A program made the translations under genes and the position numbers. Of a stretch of DNA of 64,000 bases, positions 8,387 to 17,095 are shown piece by piece; the stretch's first letter is position 1; each line of letters starts with the position of its first letter. The notes below the pieces were generated by a model. The model was not told the origin of the DNA. It did no database searches and saw nothing but the letters and a program-made list of their open reading frames with translations. This stretch comes from JAGVSR01 sp964589785. GTDB lineage: Bacteria; Pseudomonadota; Alphaproteobacteria; Rhizobiales; Hyphomicrobiaceae. The stretch spans positions 1 to 64,000 of the forward strand of contig CAZPUQ010000006.1 in assembly GCA_964589785.1 (NCBI GenBank), read 5' to 3'.

Positions 8387-10837
8387 TCACTCCGCGGCTT
8401 GTGCGATGCCGACCGCGGCGAGCGGACGGAACTCGTGCTTGTCGAGGCCGGATACGCGCTCCGACCACGGGTCTGCCTGCGCGAATGTCTGGGAGGTGAC
8501 GAAGCGGTCGAAGTAGGCCCGGCGGCGCTCCCGGTCGTCGAGGACCTGCCGGCGGATCTCCGCGACGCCGACGCGCTTCGCCCATTTGTAGATGCGCTCG
8601 AGATAGCGCGCCTGCTCGCGGTACATCTGCGTCAGGGCGGCGATGACCTCGAGCGCCTCGTCCTCTGTCTTTACCAGCCCGAGCACCTCGGTACCCTTGA
8701 TGTCGAGGCCCGCGGCACCGGCGAAGTGGATCTCATAGCCGCTGTCGACGCATACGACGCCGACGTCCTTGCAGGTCGCCTCGGCGCAATTGCGCGGGCA
8801 TCCAGAGACGGCCATCTTGACCTTGGCCGGCGTCCACGAGCCCCACATGAACTTCTCGATGCGGATGCCGAGGCGGGTCGAATCCTGCGTGCCGAAGCGG
8901 CACCACTCGCTTCCGACGCAGGTCTTCACCGTGCGCAGACCCTTGGCGTAGGCATGGCCCGAGACGAAGCCGGCCTTGCCGAGGTCCGCCCAGACGGCGG
9001 GCAGGTCCTCCTTGCGCACACCCAGCATATCGATGCGCTGGCCGCCAGTGACCTTGACGGTCGGGATCTGGAACTTGTCCACGACGTCGGCGATGGCGCG
9101 CAGCTCGCTTGAGCTCGTGACGCCGCCCCACATGCGGGGCACGACGGAGTAGGTGCCGTCCTTCTGGATGTTGGCGTGCACCCGCTCGTTGATGAAGCGC
9201 GACTGGTAGTCGTCGGCGTACTCGCCCGGCCACTCGCAGACGAGATAGTAGTTGAGCGCCGGGCGGCACTTGGCACAGCCGCACGAGGTCTTCCACTCGA
9301 GCTCCTGCATGACGGCCCAGATGGTCTTGAGGCCCTTGGCCCGGATGAGCCGGCGCACGTCGTCGTGGCCGAGCGGCGTGCACGCGCACATCGGCTGCAC
9401 GGCGAGGGGATTGTAGGCGTCTCCCAGCGTCAGCCGCATCACCTGCTCGACAAGGCCCGTGCACGAGCCGCACGAGGCCGACGCCTTGGTGTGGGCGCGC
9501 ACATCGTCGAGCGAGGCGAGGCCCTTGTCCTTGATCGCGGCGACGATCCTGCCCTTGCACACGCCGTTGCAGCCGCAGATCTCTGCGTCATCGGGCAACG
9601 CTGCAACGGCCGCCGTAGGGTCCAGCGGCGCGCCGCCCTGGTAGGCCTGGCCAAAGATCAGAGTGTCGCGCATGCTGGAGATGTCGACGGCCTTCTTCTT
9701 CAGGTCGTTGAACCAGGCGCCGTCCGCCGTCTCGCCGTAGAGCACCGTGCCCACGATGCGGTTGTCCTTGAGCACGAGCCGCTTGTAGACGCCCGCCGCC
9801 GCGTCGCGCAGGACGATCTCCTGGCGGTCGTCGCCGTCGGCGAAATCACCGAGCGAGAACACGTCGATGCCGGTGACCTTGAGCTTGGTCGGGGTGTCGC
9901 TGTGGACGAAGCCCTGCGCCGGCTCGCCGGCGAGCTTGGCGGCTGCCACGCGCGCCATTTCGTAGAGGGGCGCGACGAGGCCGTAGACGTGTCCGCCCAC
10001 CTCCGCGCACTCGCCGAGCGCGAGGACGTCCGGATCGGACGTCTGCATATGGTCGTCGACGAGGATGCCGCGGTTGGTTTCGATCCCCGCATCCTTGGCG
10101 AGCCACGCGTTAGGGCGGATGCCGGCGGCCATGACGACGAGCGTCGCCGGGATCACGCGGCCGTCGTCCAGCGCGACGCCCTCCACCTTGCGCTGGCCGA
10201 GGATGGCCTTGGTCGCCGCCCTGGTCAGCACCTTGATGCCGCGGCCCTCGAGTTCCCGCTGCAGCATGTGGCCCGCCGCCGGATCGAGCTGCCGTTCCAT
10301 GAGCGTCGGCATGAGGTGGAGCACGGTGACGTCCATGTCGCGCGCGGCGAGCCCGGCCGCGGCCTCGAGGCCGAGCAGGCCGCCGCCGATGACGACCGCC
10401 TTGGCGCGCGACTGGGCCGCGAGCAGCATGGCGTTGACGTCGTCGAGATCGCGATAGGAGAGCACGCCGGGCAAGTTGTTGCCCGGCACCGGCAGGATGA
10501 AGGGTACCGATCCCGTGGCGATGACGAGCTTGTCGTAGCCTGCCGTCGCACCCTTGTCGGAGGTAACGGTCCTCGCCGCGCGGTCGATGGCGACGATCCT
10601 GTGGCCCTTGTAGAGCGTGATGCCGTTCTTGATGTACCAGCCGTCGCCGTGGATGATGATCTGCTCGTAATCCTTCTCGCCGGAGAGCACGGGCGACAGC
10701 ATGATGCGGTCGTAGTTCACCCGCGGCTCGGCATTGAAGATCGTGACCTCGTAGCGCCCCGGCGCCTTCTCGAGCAGATGCTCGAGCATGCGTCCCGGCG
10801 CCATGCCGTTGCCGATGATAACGAGCCTCTCGGTCAT
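8387..10837 (-). CDS. nirB: Nitrite reductase [NAD(P)H] large subunit
   Basis: An 816-residue siroheme enzyme converting nitrite to ammonium. The N-terminal FAD/NAD-binding part (MTERLVIIGNGMAPGRM) is followed by a BFD-like [2Fe-2S] domain (CGCNGVCKG, then CGSCTG), a second Cys cluster (CACTPLGHDD, CGCAKCRP) and the nitrite/sulfite reductase core, whose [4Fe-4S]-siroheme Cys lie in CVGSEWCRFG and SGCPRNCAEATCKD. The start is supported by AGGAGG upstream; open frame continues further but enters the transporter gene. Lies between transporter and nirD in one operon. Confidence 0.96.
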   Translation of the reverse strand: MTERLVIIGNGMAPGRMLEHLLEKAPGRYEVTIFNAEPRVNYDRIMLSPVLSGEKDYEQIIIHGDGWYIKNGITLYKGHRIVAIDRAARTVTSDKGATAGYDKLVIATGSVPFILPVPGNNLPGVLSYRDLDDVNAMLLAAQSRAKAVVIGGGLLGLEAAAGLAARDMDVTVLHLMPTLMERQLDPAAGHMLQRELEGRGIKVLTRAATKAILGQRKVEGVALDDGRVIPATLVVMAAGIRPNAWLAKDAGIETNRGILVDDHMQTSDPDVLALGECAEVGGHVYGLVAPLYEMARVAAAKLAGEPAQGFVHSDTPTKLKVTGIDVFSLGDFADGDDRQEIVLRDAAAGVYKRLVLKDNRIVGTVLYGETADGAWFNDLKKKAVDISSMRDTLIFGQAYQGGAPLDPTAAVAALPDDAEICGCNGVCKGRIVAAIKDKGLASLDDVRAHTKASASCGSCTGLVEQVMRLTLGDAYNPLAVQPMCACTPLGHDDVRRLIRAKGLKTIWAVMQELEWKTSCGCAKCRPALNYYLVCEWPGEYADDYQSRFINERVHANIQKDGTYSVVPRMWGGVTSSSELRAIADVVDKFQIPTVKVTGGQRIDMLGVRKEDLPAVWADLGKAGFVSGHAYAKGLRTVKTCVGSEWCRFGTQDSTRLGIRIEKFMWGSWTPAKVKMAVSGCPRNCAEATCKDVGVVCVDSGYEIHFAGAAGLDIKGTEVLGLVKTEDEALEVIAALTQMYREQARYLERIYKWAKRVGVAEIRRQVLDDRERRRAYFDRFVTSQTFAQADPWSERVSGLDKHEFRPLAAVGIAQAAE

Positions 10838-10857
10838 TGTGGGCTGCCTCCTGTTCG

Positions 10858-12168
10858 CTATTCGGCCGCGACGACGGGCTGGCGTGAAAGCGCCTCGTCG
10901 GCCTGGAAAGCGCCCTGCGGCATGCGCCGGATCGCGAGGTGCATCCAGACGAGCAGGCCCGCTACGATGACGAACAGCAGCATGAAGCAGCTCGACCAGA
11001 GGCCGGTCAGCTCGTTCAGCGCGCCGAAGGCGATGGGAAGCACGAATCCGCCGAGGCCGCCGATCATGCCGACGAGGCCTCCGACGGCACCGACGCTGTC
11101 CGGGTAGTAGCAGGCGATGTGCTTGTACACGGCCGCCTTGCCGAGGCTCATGAAGAAGCCGAGCACGAACGCGGCGACGATGAAGGCCTCGACGCCGATC
11201 TCGAAGTGCGCGGAAATATCGCCGTTGATGCCGCGCATGACGTAGCTGGTCGGCGGGAGCGACAGGACGAGCGTGGCGGCGACCGAGACGCCGAGACTCC
11301 AGTACATAACCGTGCGCGCGCCGATGCGGTCGGAGAGGATGCCGCCGTAGGCCCGGAAGATGCTGGCGGGGATCGAATAGAGAGCGCCGACGATGCCGGC
11401 GGTCGCGATGTCGAAGCCGTAGACCCCGATGAGATAGCGCGGCAGCCAGAGCGCGAGGGCGACGAAGGCGCCGAACACGAAGAAGTAGTAGAAGGCGAAG
11501 CGCCAGACGCGGACGTCGCGCAAGGCCGACAGCTCGAGCAGGAACGGCTTGGCCGCAGCGCCGGTCTTGCGGCGCTCCACGATGACCGGGTCGTCGCGGG
11601 TCGAGACATAGAACGCGACCGCCATGACGACGAGCGCCGCCGCCCAGATGAGCGCGACCGCCTGCCAGCCCCAGGCAATCAGGATGAACGGCGCGGCAAA
11701 CTTCGTCACCGCGGCGCCGACGTTGCCGACGCCGAAGATGCCGAGCGCGGTGCCCTGCCTCTCCTGCGGAAAGAAGCGCGAGACATAGGCGACGCCGACC
11801 GCGAACGATCCTCCGGCGAGGCCAACGCCGAGAGCGGCAGCAAGCATCTGCGGATAAGTGTGGGCGAAGGCCAGGAGCACGGTCGCAACGCTCGTGGCGA
11901 GCATCATGAGCGTGAAGACGAGACGGCCGCCGAAGCGGTCGGTCCAGATGCCGAGAAAGATGCGCGACAGAGAGCCGGAAAGGATCGGCGTGCCGATGAG
12001 CAGTCCGAACTCGGTCTCGGAGAGGCCCAGTTCGTCCTTGATGCGCACGCCGATGATGGAAAAGATCGTCCACACGGCGAAGCACACCGTGAACGCCAGC
12101 GTCGACATCCACAGCGCGCGGCCTTCGGTGCGCGCCAGTCCAAGGTCCGCGTAATCCTTTTCCTGCAT
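10858..12168 (-). CDS. Nitrate/nitrite MFS transporter (NarK/NasA type)
   Basis: A 436-residue, 12-helix membrane protein of the nitrate-nitrite porter family. Family glycine-rich signatures are visible (GIFGVGNVGAAV in helix 5, VGMIGGLGGFVLP in helix 11), together with conserved Arg in helices 2 and 8 regions. The ATG is chosen over upstream options because GGAG lies just before it and because the longer reading would cover a structured leader with a terminator (12203-12287). It is the first structural gene of the assimilatory operon and imports nitrate for NasA. Confidence 0.93.
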   Translation of the reverse strand: MQEKDYADLGLARTEGRALWMSTLAFTVCFAVWTIFSIIGVRIKDELGLSETEFGLLIGTPILSGSLSRIFLGIWTDRFGGRLVFTLMMLATSVATVLLAFAHTYPQMLAAALGVGLAGGSFAVGVAYVSRFFPQERQGTALGIFGVGNVGAAVTKFAAPFILIAWGWQAVALIWAAALVVMAVAFYVSTRDDPVIVERRKTGAAAKPFLLELSALRDVRVWRFAFYYFFVFGAFVALALWLPRYLIGVYGFDIATAGIVGALYSIPASIFRAYGGILSDRIGARTVMYWSLGVSVAATLVLSLPPTSYVMRGINGDISAHFEIGVEAFIVAAFVLGFFMSLGKAAVYKHIACYYPDSVGAVGGLVGMIGGLGGFVLPIAFGALNELTGLWSSCFMLLFVIVAGLLVWMHLAIRRMPQGAFQADEALSRQPVVAAE

Positions 12169-12202
12169 TGCTCCGTCTCCCGCCTCGCAAGGCCTGACAA
12201 AC

Positions 12203-12257
12203 AAAAAAAGCCGCCGGCCAAGCCTCTGCGCAGGTGCGCAAGGACTTGAACGGCGGC
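12203..12257 (-). terminator. Leader terminator upstream of the nitrate transporter
   Basis: In the minus-strand transcript, GCCGCCGTTCAAG pairs with CTTGGCCGGCGGC (13 positions, one mismatch and one wobble), directly followed by seven U residues at 12209-12203. It ends 34 bases before the transporter ATG, so it should stop transcription unless prevented. Its 5' arm overlaps the second hexaloop hairpin, which is the arrangement expected for ANTAR-controlled antitermination. Confidence 0.85.
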
Positions 12258-12287
12258 GTTGCCTGGTGAGCGCCCGTCGTTGGGCGC
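12252..12287 (-). promoter_or_regulatory. Candidate ANTAR-binding leader RNA (two hexaloop hairpins)
   Basis: Hairpin 1 (12287-12270) has a perfect 6-bp stem GCGCCC/GGGCGC closing the six-base loop AACGAC. After a six-base linker, candidate hairpin 2 (12263-12252) has a short GGC/GCC stem closing AACGCC. Both loops have A at position 1 and G at position 4, the defining feature of ANTAR protein targets. The 3' half of hairpin 2 lies in the 5' arm of the terminator, so the two structures exclude each other. The weak 3-bp stem of hairpin 2 is the main doubt. The regulator NasT is encoded 1.5 kb upstream. Confidence 0.75.
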
Positions 12288-12394
12288 GGAAGCTGATCGG
12301 AGCGCACGTGCAGCAATCGCGCGAGATCAACCTGTCAGAGCCAGTGGTACGCGCGTCGGCGGGCTTTCAGCAAGGCCAAAGAATAGACAATCAC

Positions 12395-12409
12395 GCTACC
12401 AAAGGCCCA
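12395..12409 (-). promoter_or_regulatory. Weak sigma-54-like promoter candidate
   Basis: TGGGCC and TAGCG are arranged so that GG and GC are separated by exactly ten bases, as sigma-54 promoters require. The -12 element differs from consensus TTGC. It would start transcription ahead of the leader hairpins. Nitrogen assimilation genes are often sigma-54/NtrC dependent, but this match alone is weak. Confidence 0.25.
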
Positions 12410-12431
12410 ATGTTTGTGCAGTGCAGCGGAC

Positions 12432-13661
12432 CTATCGGCGCTGCGCTTCGATATAGGCGCTGAGCCGATCGGGATCAAACAGCGTGCCGTCGAAGTAGCC
12501 GTCCGGTCCGAGCATGAGGCTGGCGCCTGCCGAGCCGACCGGCGTCGGCGCCACGAGAGCGCCCTCGACCTTCGTATTCGCCGCCGGGAGTGCGACGCCG
12601 AGCGGCTTCAGCGCGCTGCGGTAGAGGTCCGGCCGATAGGTCTCGCGCGCGATGGCTTCGTTCTCGGGCGTATGCGCCACCTGCCCCCACCGCACCATCT
12701 GCGAATAGAACCACAGCGCATGGCTCTTCCACGGGAACGTCGCCGCCTTGGCGAATGGTACGAAGAAGTCTTCCGCATGCCGGATCTCGCCGCCGCCGAT
12801 GTCAAGCGTGCCCGAGAGACCATGTAGCATCCACGCGGCGGGCCGATCGACGAACGCACGGCCGGCCAGGATCTCGGCAAGCTCGTGATGGTTTGCGGCC
12901 GCCGCACACCACTCGGCCGATCGGCACAGCGCGCGCAGAAATGCCGCCAGCACGTCCGGCTCGCGCTCCGCCCAGAGCGCCGCGACGCCCAGGACCTTCT
13001 CCGGGCTTGAGCGCCACAGGGCCGCCTTGACGGTGGCGATGTGTCCGAGCGACGTCTTCGTCGCCGCCGTGCTCCAGGGCTCGCCGACGCAATAGCCGTC
13101 GATCGTCCCCGCGGCGAGCGCATCGGCCATGAGCGGCGGCGGAACGATGACGATCTCGACGTCGCGGTCCGGGTCGATGCCGCAGGCGGCGAGCCAGTAG
13201 CGCAGCTCGTAGTTGTGGCCCGAGAACGGATGGACGACGGCAAAGCGCAGAGCACCGTCACGCACGCCTTTGCGCTCCGCGATCACGTCCCGCAAGGCAT
13301 GTCCGGCGGTGGCCGGATCGAGGTCCGCTCTCGCGCCGTGCCCGGCCATCTCAGCCCACAGCGCATTGGAGACCGTGATCGCATTGCCTCCGAGGCCGAG
13401 CGCGATGGGCGCGATCATCCGGGTCGCAAGCGGCGTTAGGCCGAGGTTGGCCGCGATCGGCATGGGGGCGAGGAGGTGTGCGACCTGGAAATGTCCGACG
13501 GCCATGCGGTCGCGGATGCTGGCCCAGGACGTCTCGCGCACCAGCGTCAGATCGAGTCCTTCGGCTTCGGCAAAGCCCTTCTCCTTGGCGGCGACGAGGA
13601 TCGCGCTGTCGAGGAGCGGCATGAAGCCGGCGACGATCTCGTGGGCGCGGCGCTCGCTCAT
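12432..13661 (-). CDS. nasS: Nitrate/nitrite sensor, NasS-like
   Basis: A 409-residue protein of the NrtA/CmpA nitrate-binding family but without a signal peptide or lipobox, which marks it as the cytoplasmic sensor NasS rather than a transport component. Typical family segments include GFMPLLDSAILVAAKEKGFA, VAHLLAPMPIA and YCVGEPW. In Paracoccus and Azotobacter NasS binds the ANTAR protein NasT and releases it when nitrate or nitrite is present. Its ATG overlaps the nasT stop (ATGA), so the two are translationally coupled. Confidence 0.88.
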   Translation of the reverse strand: MSERRAHEIVAGFMPLLDSAILVAAKEKGFAEAEGLDLTLVRETSWASIRDRMAVGHFQVAHLLAPMPIAANLGLTPLATRMIAPIALGLGGNAITVSNALWAEMAGHGARADLDPATAGHALRDVIAERKGVRDGALRFAVVHPFSGHNYELRYWLAACGIDPDRDVEIVIVPPPLMADALAAGTIDGYCVGEPWSTAATKTSLGHIATVKAALWRSSPEKVLGVAALWAEREPDVLAAFLRALCRSAEWCAAAANHHELAEILAGRAFVDRPAAWMLHGLSGTLDIGGGEIRHAEDFFVPFAKAATFPWKSHALWFYSQMVRWGQVAHTPENEAIARETYRPDLYRSALKPLGVALPAANTKVEGALVAPTPVGSAGASLMLGPDGYFDGTLFDPDRLSAYIEAQRR

Positions 13662-14266
13662 TTCTCCTCCGGCGGAGCCAGCAGGCCGGCGGCCAGGATC
13701 AGGCTCTCAGCAATCTCGGAAATCTTGCGGTTCTGGTTCATGGCCGTCCTGCGGAGCAGGGCGTAGGCCTCGGCCTCGGACAGGCCACGCGTCGTCATCA
13801 GGATTCCCTTGGCGCGATCGACGAGCTTGCGGCTTTCGAGCTGCGAGCGCGCCTCATCGAGCTCGCGCGACATCCGCGCGAAGGCGTTGAACCTGCTGAT
13901 CGCCATATCGAGGATCGGCTTGACGCGCTCGCGCTTGAGCCCATCGACGACGTAGGCCGAGACGCCGGCCTCCACTGCGGCTTCGATCGCCGCCTGGTCG
14001 GAGCGGTCGACGAACATGGCGATCGGACGCTTCACGGCGCGCGAAAGCTGAAACATGCTCTCCAGCACGTCGCGGTTGGGATTCTCCAGATCGATGACGA
14101 TGACGTCGGGCGCGGTTTCTGCTATGCGCCGCGCGATCCCCTGCACGTCATGGACGATCGTGAGCCTGGAATAGCCCGCGTCGCGCAGGCCTTCCTCGAT
14201 GACGGCGGCCCGCAATCGGTTCTCGTCGATGACGAGAATGGAGAGTGTCGTTTCGGGTTCGGGCAT
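13658..14266 (-). CDS. nasT: ANTAR-domain antiterminator, NasT-like
   Basis: A 202-residue regulator with an N-terminal receiver-like domain (SILVIDENRLRAAVIEEGL, D59 region VIVIDLENPN) and a C-terminal ANTAR RNA-binding domain (about 130-190; LVDRAKGILMTTRGLSEAEAYALLRRTAMNQNRKI). ANTAR proteins bind paired hexaloop hairpins and prevent terminator formation. A matching leader lies before the transporter gene. The 4-base overlap with nasS supports the NasS-NasT identification. Confidence 0.92.
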   Translation of the reverse strand: MPEPETTLSILVIDENRLRAAVIEEGLRDAGYSRLTIVHDVQGIARRIAETAPDVIVIDLENPNRDVLESMFQLSRAVKRPIAMFVDRSDQAAIEAAVEAGVSAYVVDGLKRERVKPILDMAISRFNAFARMSRELDEARSQLESRKLVDRAKGILMTTRGLSEAEAYALLRRTAMNQNRKISEIAESLILAAGLLAPPEEK

Positions 14267-14422
14267 CCGCTCGCTCGATCAGAGACGGCAGCGGCCTTAC
14301 CATATCCGCTCGCCGCGCAGCAATGGCGCCTCACGCCTCACGAAAGCCGTTCGTGTCACAGAAATGCTCGCGGATTAAGCATCGTGATGGAGTGCCAGGC
14401 ACGGGCTCGACCTCGAGCAAAC

Positions 14423-15604
14423 CTAGCACCACCGGCGCGCCATGGCGGCGGCCGCCGCGCAGTAGCCGGCGTGATAGCCACGCACCGCCTGCTCGGCGGC
14501 CGCCTCGATATGGCGTGCCGCATCGCGCATCGCCTCCTCCAGGGTGAGGCAGCGCGGCACGATCGAGACATAGGCCGTGATCCCCGCTCGCAGCGTTTCC
14601 TCGGCACCTTCACCGATTCCGCCGGCAAGCGCGATGACCGGGATGCCGAGCGCCCGCGCACGCGTCGCGACCTCGGCCAGGACCTTCCCCCGCGCGCTCT
14701 GGCGATCGATCACGCCCTCTCCGGTCAGCACCAGATCGGCGCGGGCGAGCCTCTGCTCGAACGGCAGATGGCGCCGGATGATCTCGAAGCGTGGAACGAG
14801 CCGTGCACCGAGGAGGCCGGCGAGCGCTGCGCCGATGCCGCCCGAGGCCCCCGCGCCCGGCATGGCCGTGACGTCGGCGCCGGTTGCCTCACGTATGCAC
14901 CCCGCAAGCGTGACCAGTGCCCGGTCGAGCTCGTCCACCAGCGCGGCCGACGCCCCCTTCTGCGGGCCATAGATACGCGAGACGCCGCCCGGCCCGGTCA
15001 GCGCGTTCTTCCAGTTCACGGCAACCTCGATCTCGCACGCGGCAAGGCGCGGGTCGAGGCCGGACCGGTCGATGCGCGCCAGCGAACGCAAGGCGAGCGC
15101 ATCGCCGGGAAGATTGTTTCCCTTGCCGTCGAGGAAGCGCACGCCGAGTGCCCGCGCAAGCCCTGCTCCGCCGTCGTTGACGCCGCTGTCGCCGCATCCG
15201 ATCAGGATTCGCCCGGCGCCAAGATCGAGCGCGTGGCGGATCAGGATGCCGACGCCGGCACTCGAGGCACGGGCCAGATCGCGCTCGGCGGGCGCAACGA
15301 GACGGAGCCCGGCCGCCGCCGCGATCTCGATCACCGCGGTCCCGGCGTCCGTGCCGCCGAGAAAGCCGATCTCCGCCGGGATCGGCCGCCCGAGGGGATC
15401 GCGGGTCCGCACCTCGTGCAGCGTCCCCCGCGTCGTCTCGACGAGGGCATGGGTAAACCCCTCGCCGCCGTCCATCAAGGGCAGCTCCACGACGGTTGCA
15501 CCAGGTAGCGCACGCCGGGCGCCGCGCGCCATGGCGTCCGCGACGGCGCGTGCATCGAGACCCTCCTTGAAGCCGCCCGGAGCGACGAGAATGTTGAGCG
15601 ACAT
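14423..15604 (-). CDS. Glycerate 2-kinase (GarK/GlxK family)
   Basis: A 393-residue kinase phosphorylating glycerate with ATP. Family motifs are clear: ILVAPGGFKEGL at the N-terminus, LPLMDGGEGF, GCGDSGVNDGGAG, MPGAGASGGIGAAL and LVLTGEGVIDRQSARGK. The start MSLNILVAPGG is preferred over one 13 codons upstream because GGAAGGGC precedes it and the protein family begins there. In serine-cycle methylotrophs glycerate kinase feeds 2-phosphoglycerate into C1 assimilation, a possible role here; dissimilation of glycerate is an alternative. It follows the anion permease by 84 bases on the same strand. Confidence 0.9.
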   Translation of the reverse strand: MSLNILVAPGGFKEGLDARAVADAMARGARRALPGATVVELPLMDGGEGFTHALVETTRGTLHEVRTRDPLGRPIPAEIGFLGGTDAGTAVIEIAAAAGLRLVAPAERDLARASSAGVGILIRHALDLGAGRILIGCGDSGVNDGGAGLARALGVRFLDGKGNNLPGDALALRSLARIDRSGLDPRLAACEIEVAVNWKNALTGPGGVSRIYGPQKGASAALVDELDRALVTLAGCIREATGADVTAMPGAGASGGIGAALAGLLGARLVPRFEIIRRHLPFEQRLARADLVLTGEGVIDRQSARGKVLAEVATRARALGIPVIALAGGIGEGAEETLRAGITAYVSIVPRCLTLEEAMRDAARHIEAAAEQAVRGYHAGYCAAAAAMARRWC

Positions 15605-15688
15605 GCAGTTGCCCTTCCATCGGTTGCCTGGCGTGTCGGCCATTCAACGCTCGTGCTGCAGGTCCATTCCGGCCCGGTCGTCGAAAAA

Positions 15689-17095
15689 TCAGAGCGCCGG
15701 CCAGACGAGCAGCGCGGTGGCGATGAGCAGCACCCAGGAGACGAGGAACAGCGGCAGCCCCAGCCTCAAGAGGTCGCGCCGGAACGATCCCGTCGATGTG
15801 CCACCGGCGAAGATGAGCAGCGGCTTGGCGCCGTAGTGGGTCAATTGGCAGAAGCCCGTGGCGAGCGCGATCACGAGCGCCAGCGTCGCGACGTCGGTGC
15901 CCGCATCGGCCAGCGGCAGCGCGAGCGTCGGGATCAGGACGGCGGCCCGCGCACTGCGCGAGGGGATGACGAGGTGCGATAGCATTGAGACGGCGACGAT
16001 GAAGCCCAGCATGGTAGACGGATAGGCCAGGAGCCCGGCCGGCAGCGCGTGCATCGACGCCTCCGCCAGCGCATGCGCCGCCCCCGATGTGACGAGCGCC
16101 TTGGCAAGCACGATGGTCGAGACGAGCAGCGCCAGCAGGCGCCAGTCGACGGCGCGCACCAGTTCCGCTTCCGAGGGCGGCGCGTGGCGAAGACCGATGA
16201 GCATCAAGACCAGCGCCGCCAGCAGGCCCACCGTCGCCAGGCCCGCGCCGTGCCATTCGTTGCTCATCCAGAGGCCGACGGCCATGGCGAGAACCACCAG
16301 CATGGCGACCTGCGCCGGCGCCAGAGGGTGGGGCTGCCCAAGCGAGGGCGACAGGATGCGTTGCCGCGCCGGCGCCGCCACGAACAGGCGCAGGATGAGC
16401 CATGTGGCGGAGAAGCTGCTCGCCAGCGCGACCGGCAAGGCATGCGCCAGCCAGTCCCCGTAGCCCAGGCGTGCGCCGCCCGACGCCTCGATGACTTCCA
16501 GCGCCACGACGTGCGCCGCGGCTCCGGTCAGAACGCCACCCGCCGACAGCAGGACGACGCTCGGAAAGAGCAGAGTCAGCGCGCGCTCGGCGTGCGGGTC
16601 GGCGAGCCGTGCTGCCAGCGCGCGGTGCAGCGGCAGGAGCATCGCAGCCCGCGCCGACGTCGCGGGAACGACGAAGGCCGTTGCCGCCACGAGCGCGGTG
16701 AGCCGGTAGGCAAGGGCCGACAGCGTCGCGGGCCGGCGAAGGACACGCGCGCCCAGCGTATCGAGAAGCCCGGTGCGTCGGAGGACGAACGCGATGAGAT
16801 AGGCCGCGACGAGGAGCCAGACGAGATCGTGCGTGGCAGCCGCGGCGATCTCTGCGGCCCCGGCGGCGCCTGCAGCCCACAGCGCGGCGACCGCAAGGGT
16901 GCCGGTGATCCAGTCCTCCGCGAGCCCGAGGCACCAGCCGAGCAGCGCCGCCGCATAGATGACGAGCACCACGCGTTGACCCGCGTCGAGCCCGCTCGTC
17001 GCGAGCGAGCAGAGCGCGAGCCCCACGAGAAAGCCGAGCCAGGCAAGCGAGGGCCGGGCTCGCGCTTTGCCGGACGCGGCGGCTGAGGCCGTCAT
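15689..17095 (-). CDS. SLC13/DASS-type anion permease
   Basis: A 468-residue membrane protein with about 12 hydrophobic helices. It resembles the divalent anion:sodium symporter/ArsB superfamily: FVVPATSARAAMLLPLH in the first half and the matching repeat LVIPSRSARAAVLIPTLALPL in the second, each an S-A-R-A motif in a re-entrant loop, plus LTHYGAKPLLIF near the end. The substrate is unknown; di/tricarboxylate, glycerate-related anion or sulfate are possible. The start overlaps the anti-sigma stop (ATGA), so it is translated with the ECF module, which is unusual. Confidence 0.8.
   Translation of the reverse strand: MTASAAASGKARARPSLAWLGFLVGLALCSLATSGLDAGQRVVLVIYAAALLGWCLGLAEDWITGTLAVAALWAAGAAGAAEIAAAATHDLVWLLVAAYLIAFVLRRTGLLDTLGARVLRRPATLSALAYRLTALVAATAFVVPATSARAAMLLPLHRALAARLADPHAERALTLLFPSVVLLSAGGVLTGAAAHVVALEVIEASGGARLGYGDWLAHALPVALASSFSATWLILRLFVAAPARQRILSPSLGQPHPLAPAQVAMLVVLAMAVGLWMSNEWHGAGLATVGLLAALVLMLIGLRHAPPSEAELVRAVDWRLLALLVSTIVLAKALVTSGAAHALAEASMHALPAGLLAYPSTMLGFIVAVSMLSHLVIPSRSARAAVLIPTLALPLADAGTDVATLALVIALATGFCQLTHYGAKPLLIFAGGTSTGSFRRDLLRLGLPLFLVSWVLLIATALLVWPAL

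Noticed and set aside
14392..14402. NtrC-like palindrome GTGCC-A-GGCAC upstream of nasT
   Set aside because: Arms are too short and lack the NtrC consensus spacing; no sigma-54 promoter with GG-N10-GC follows.
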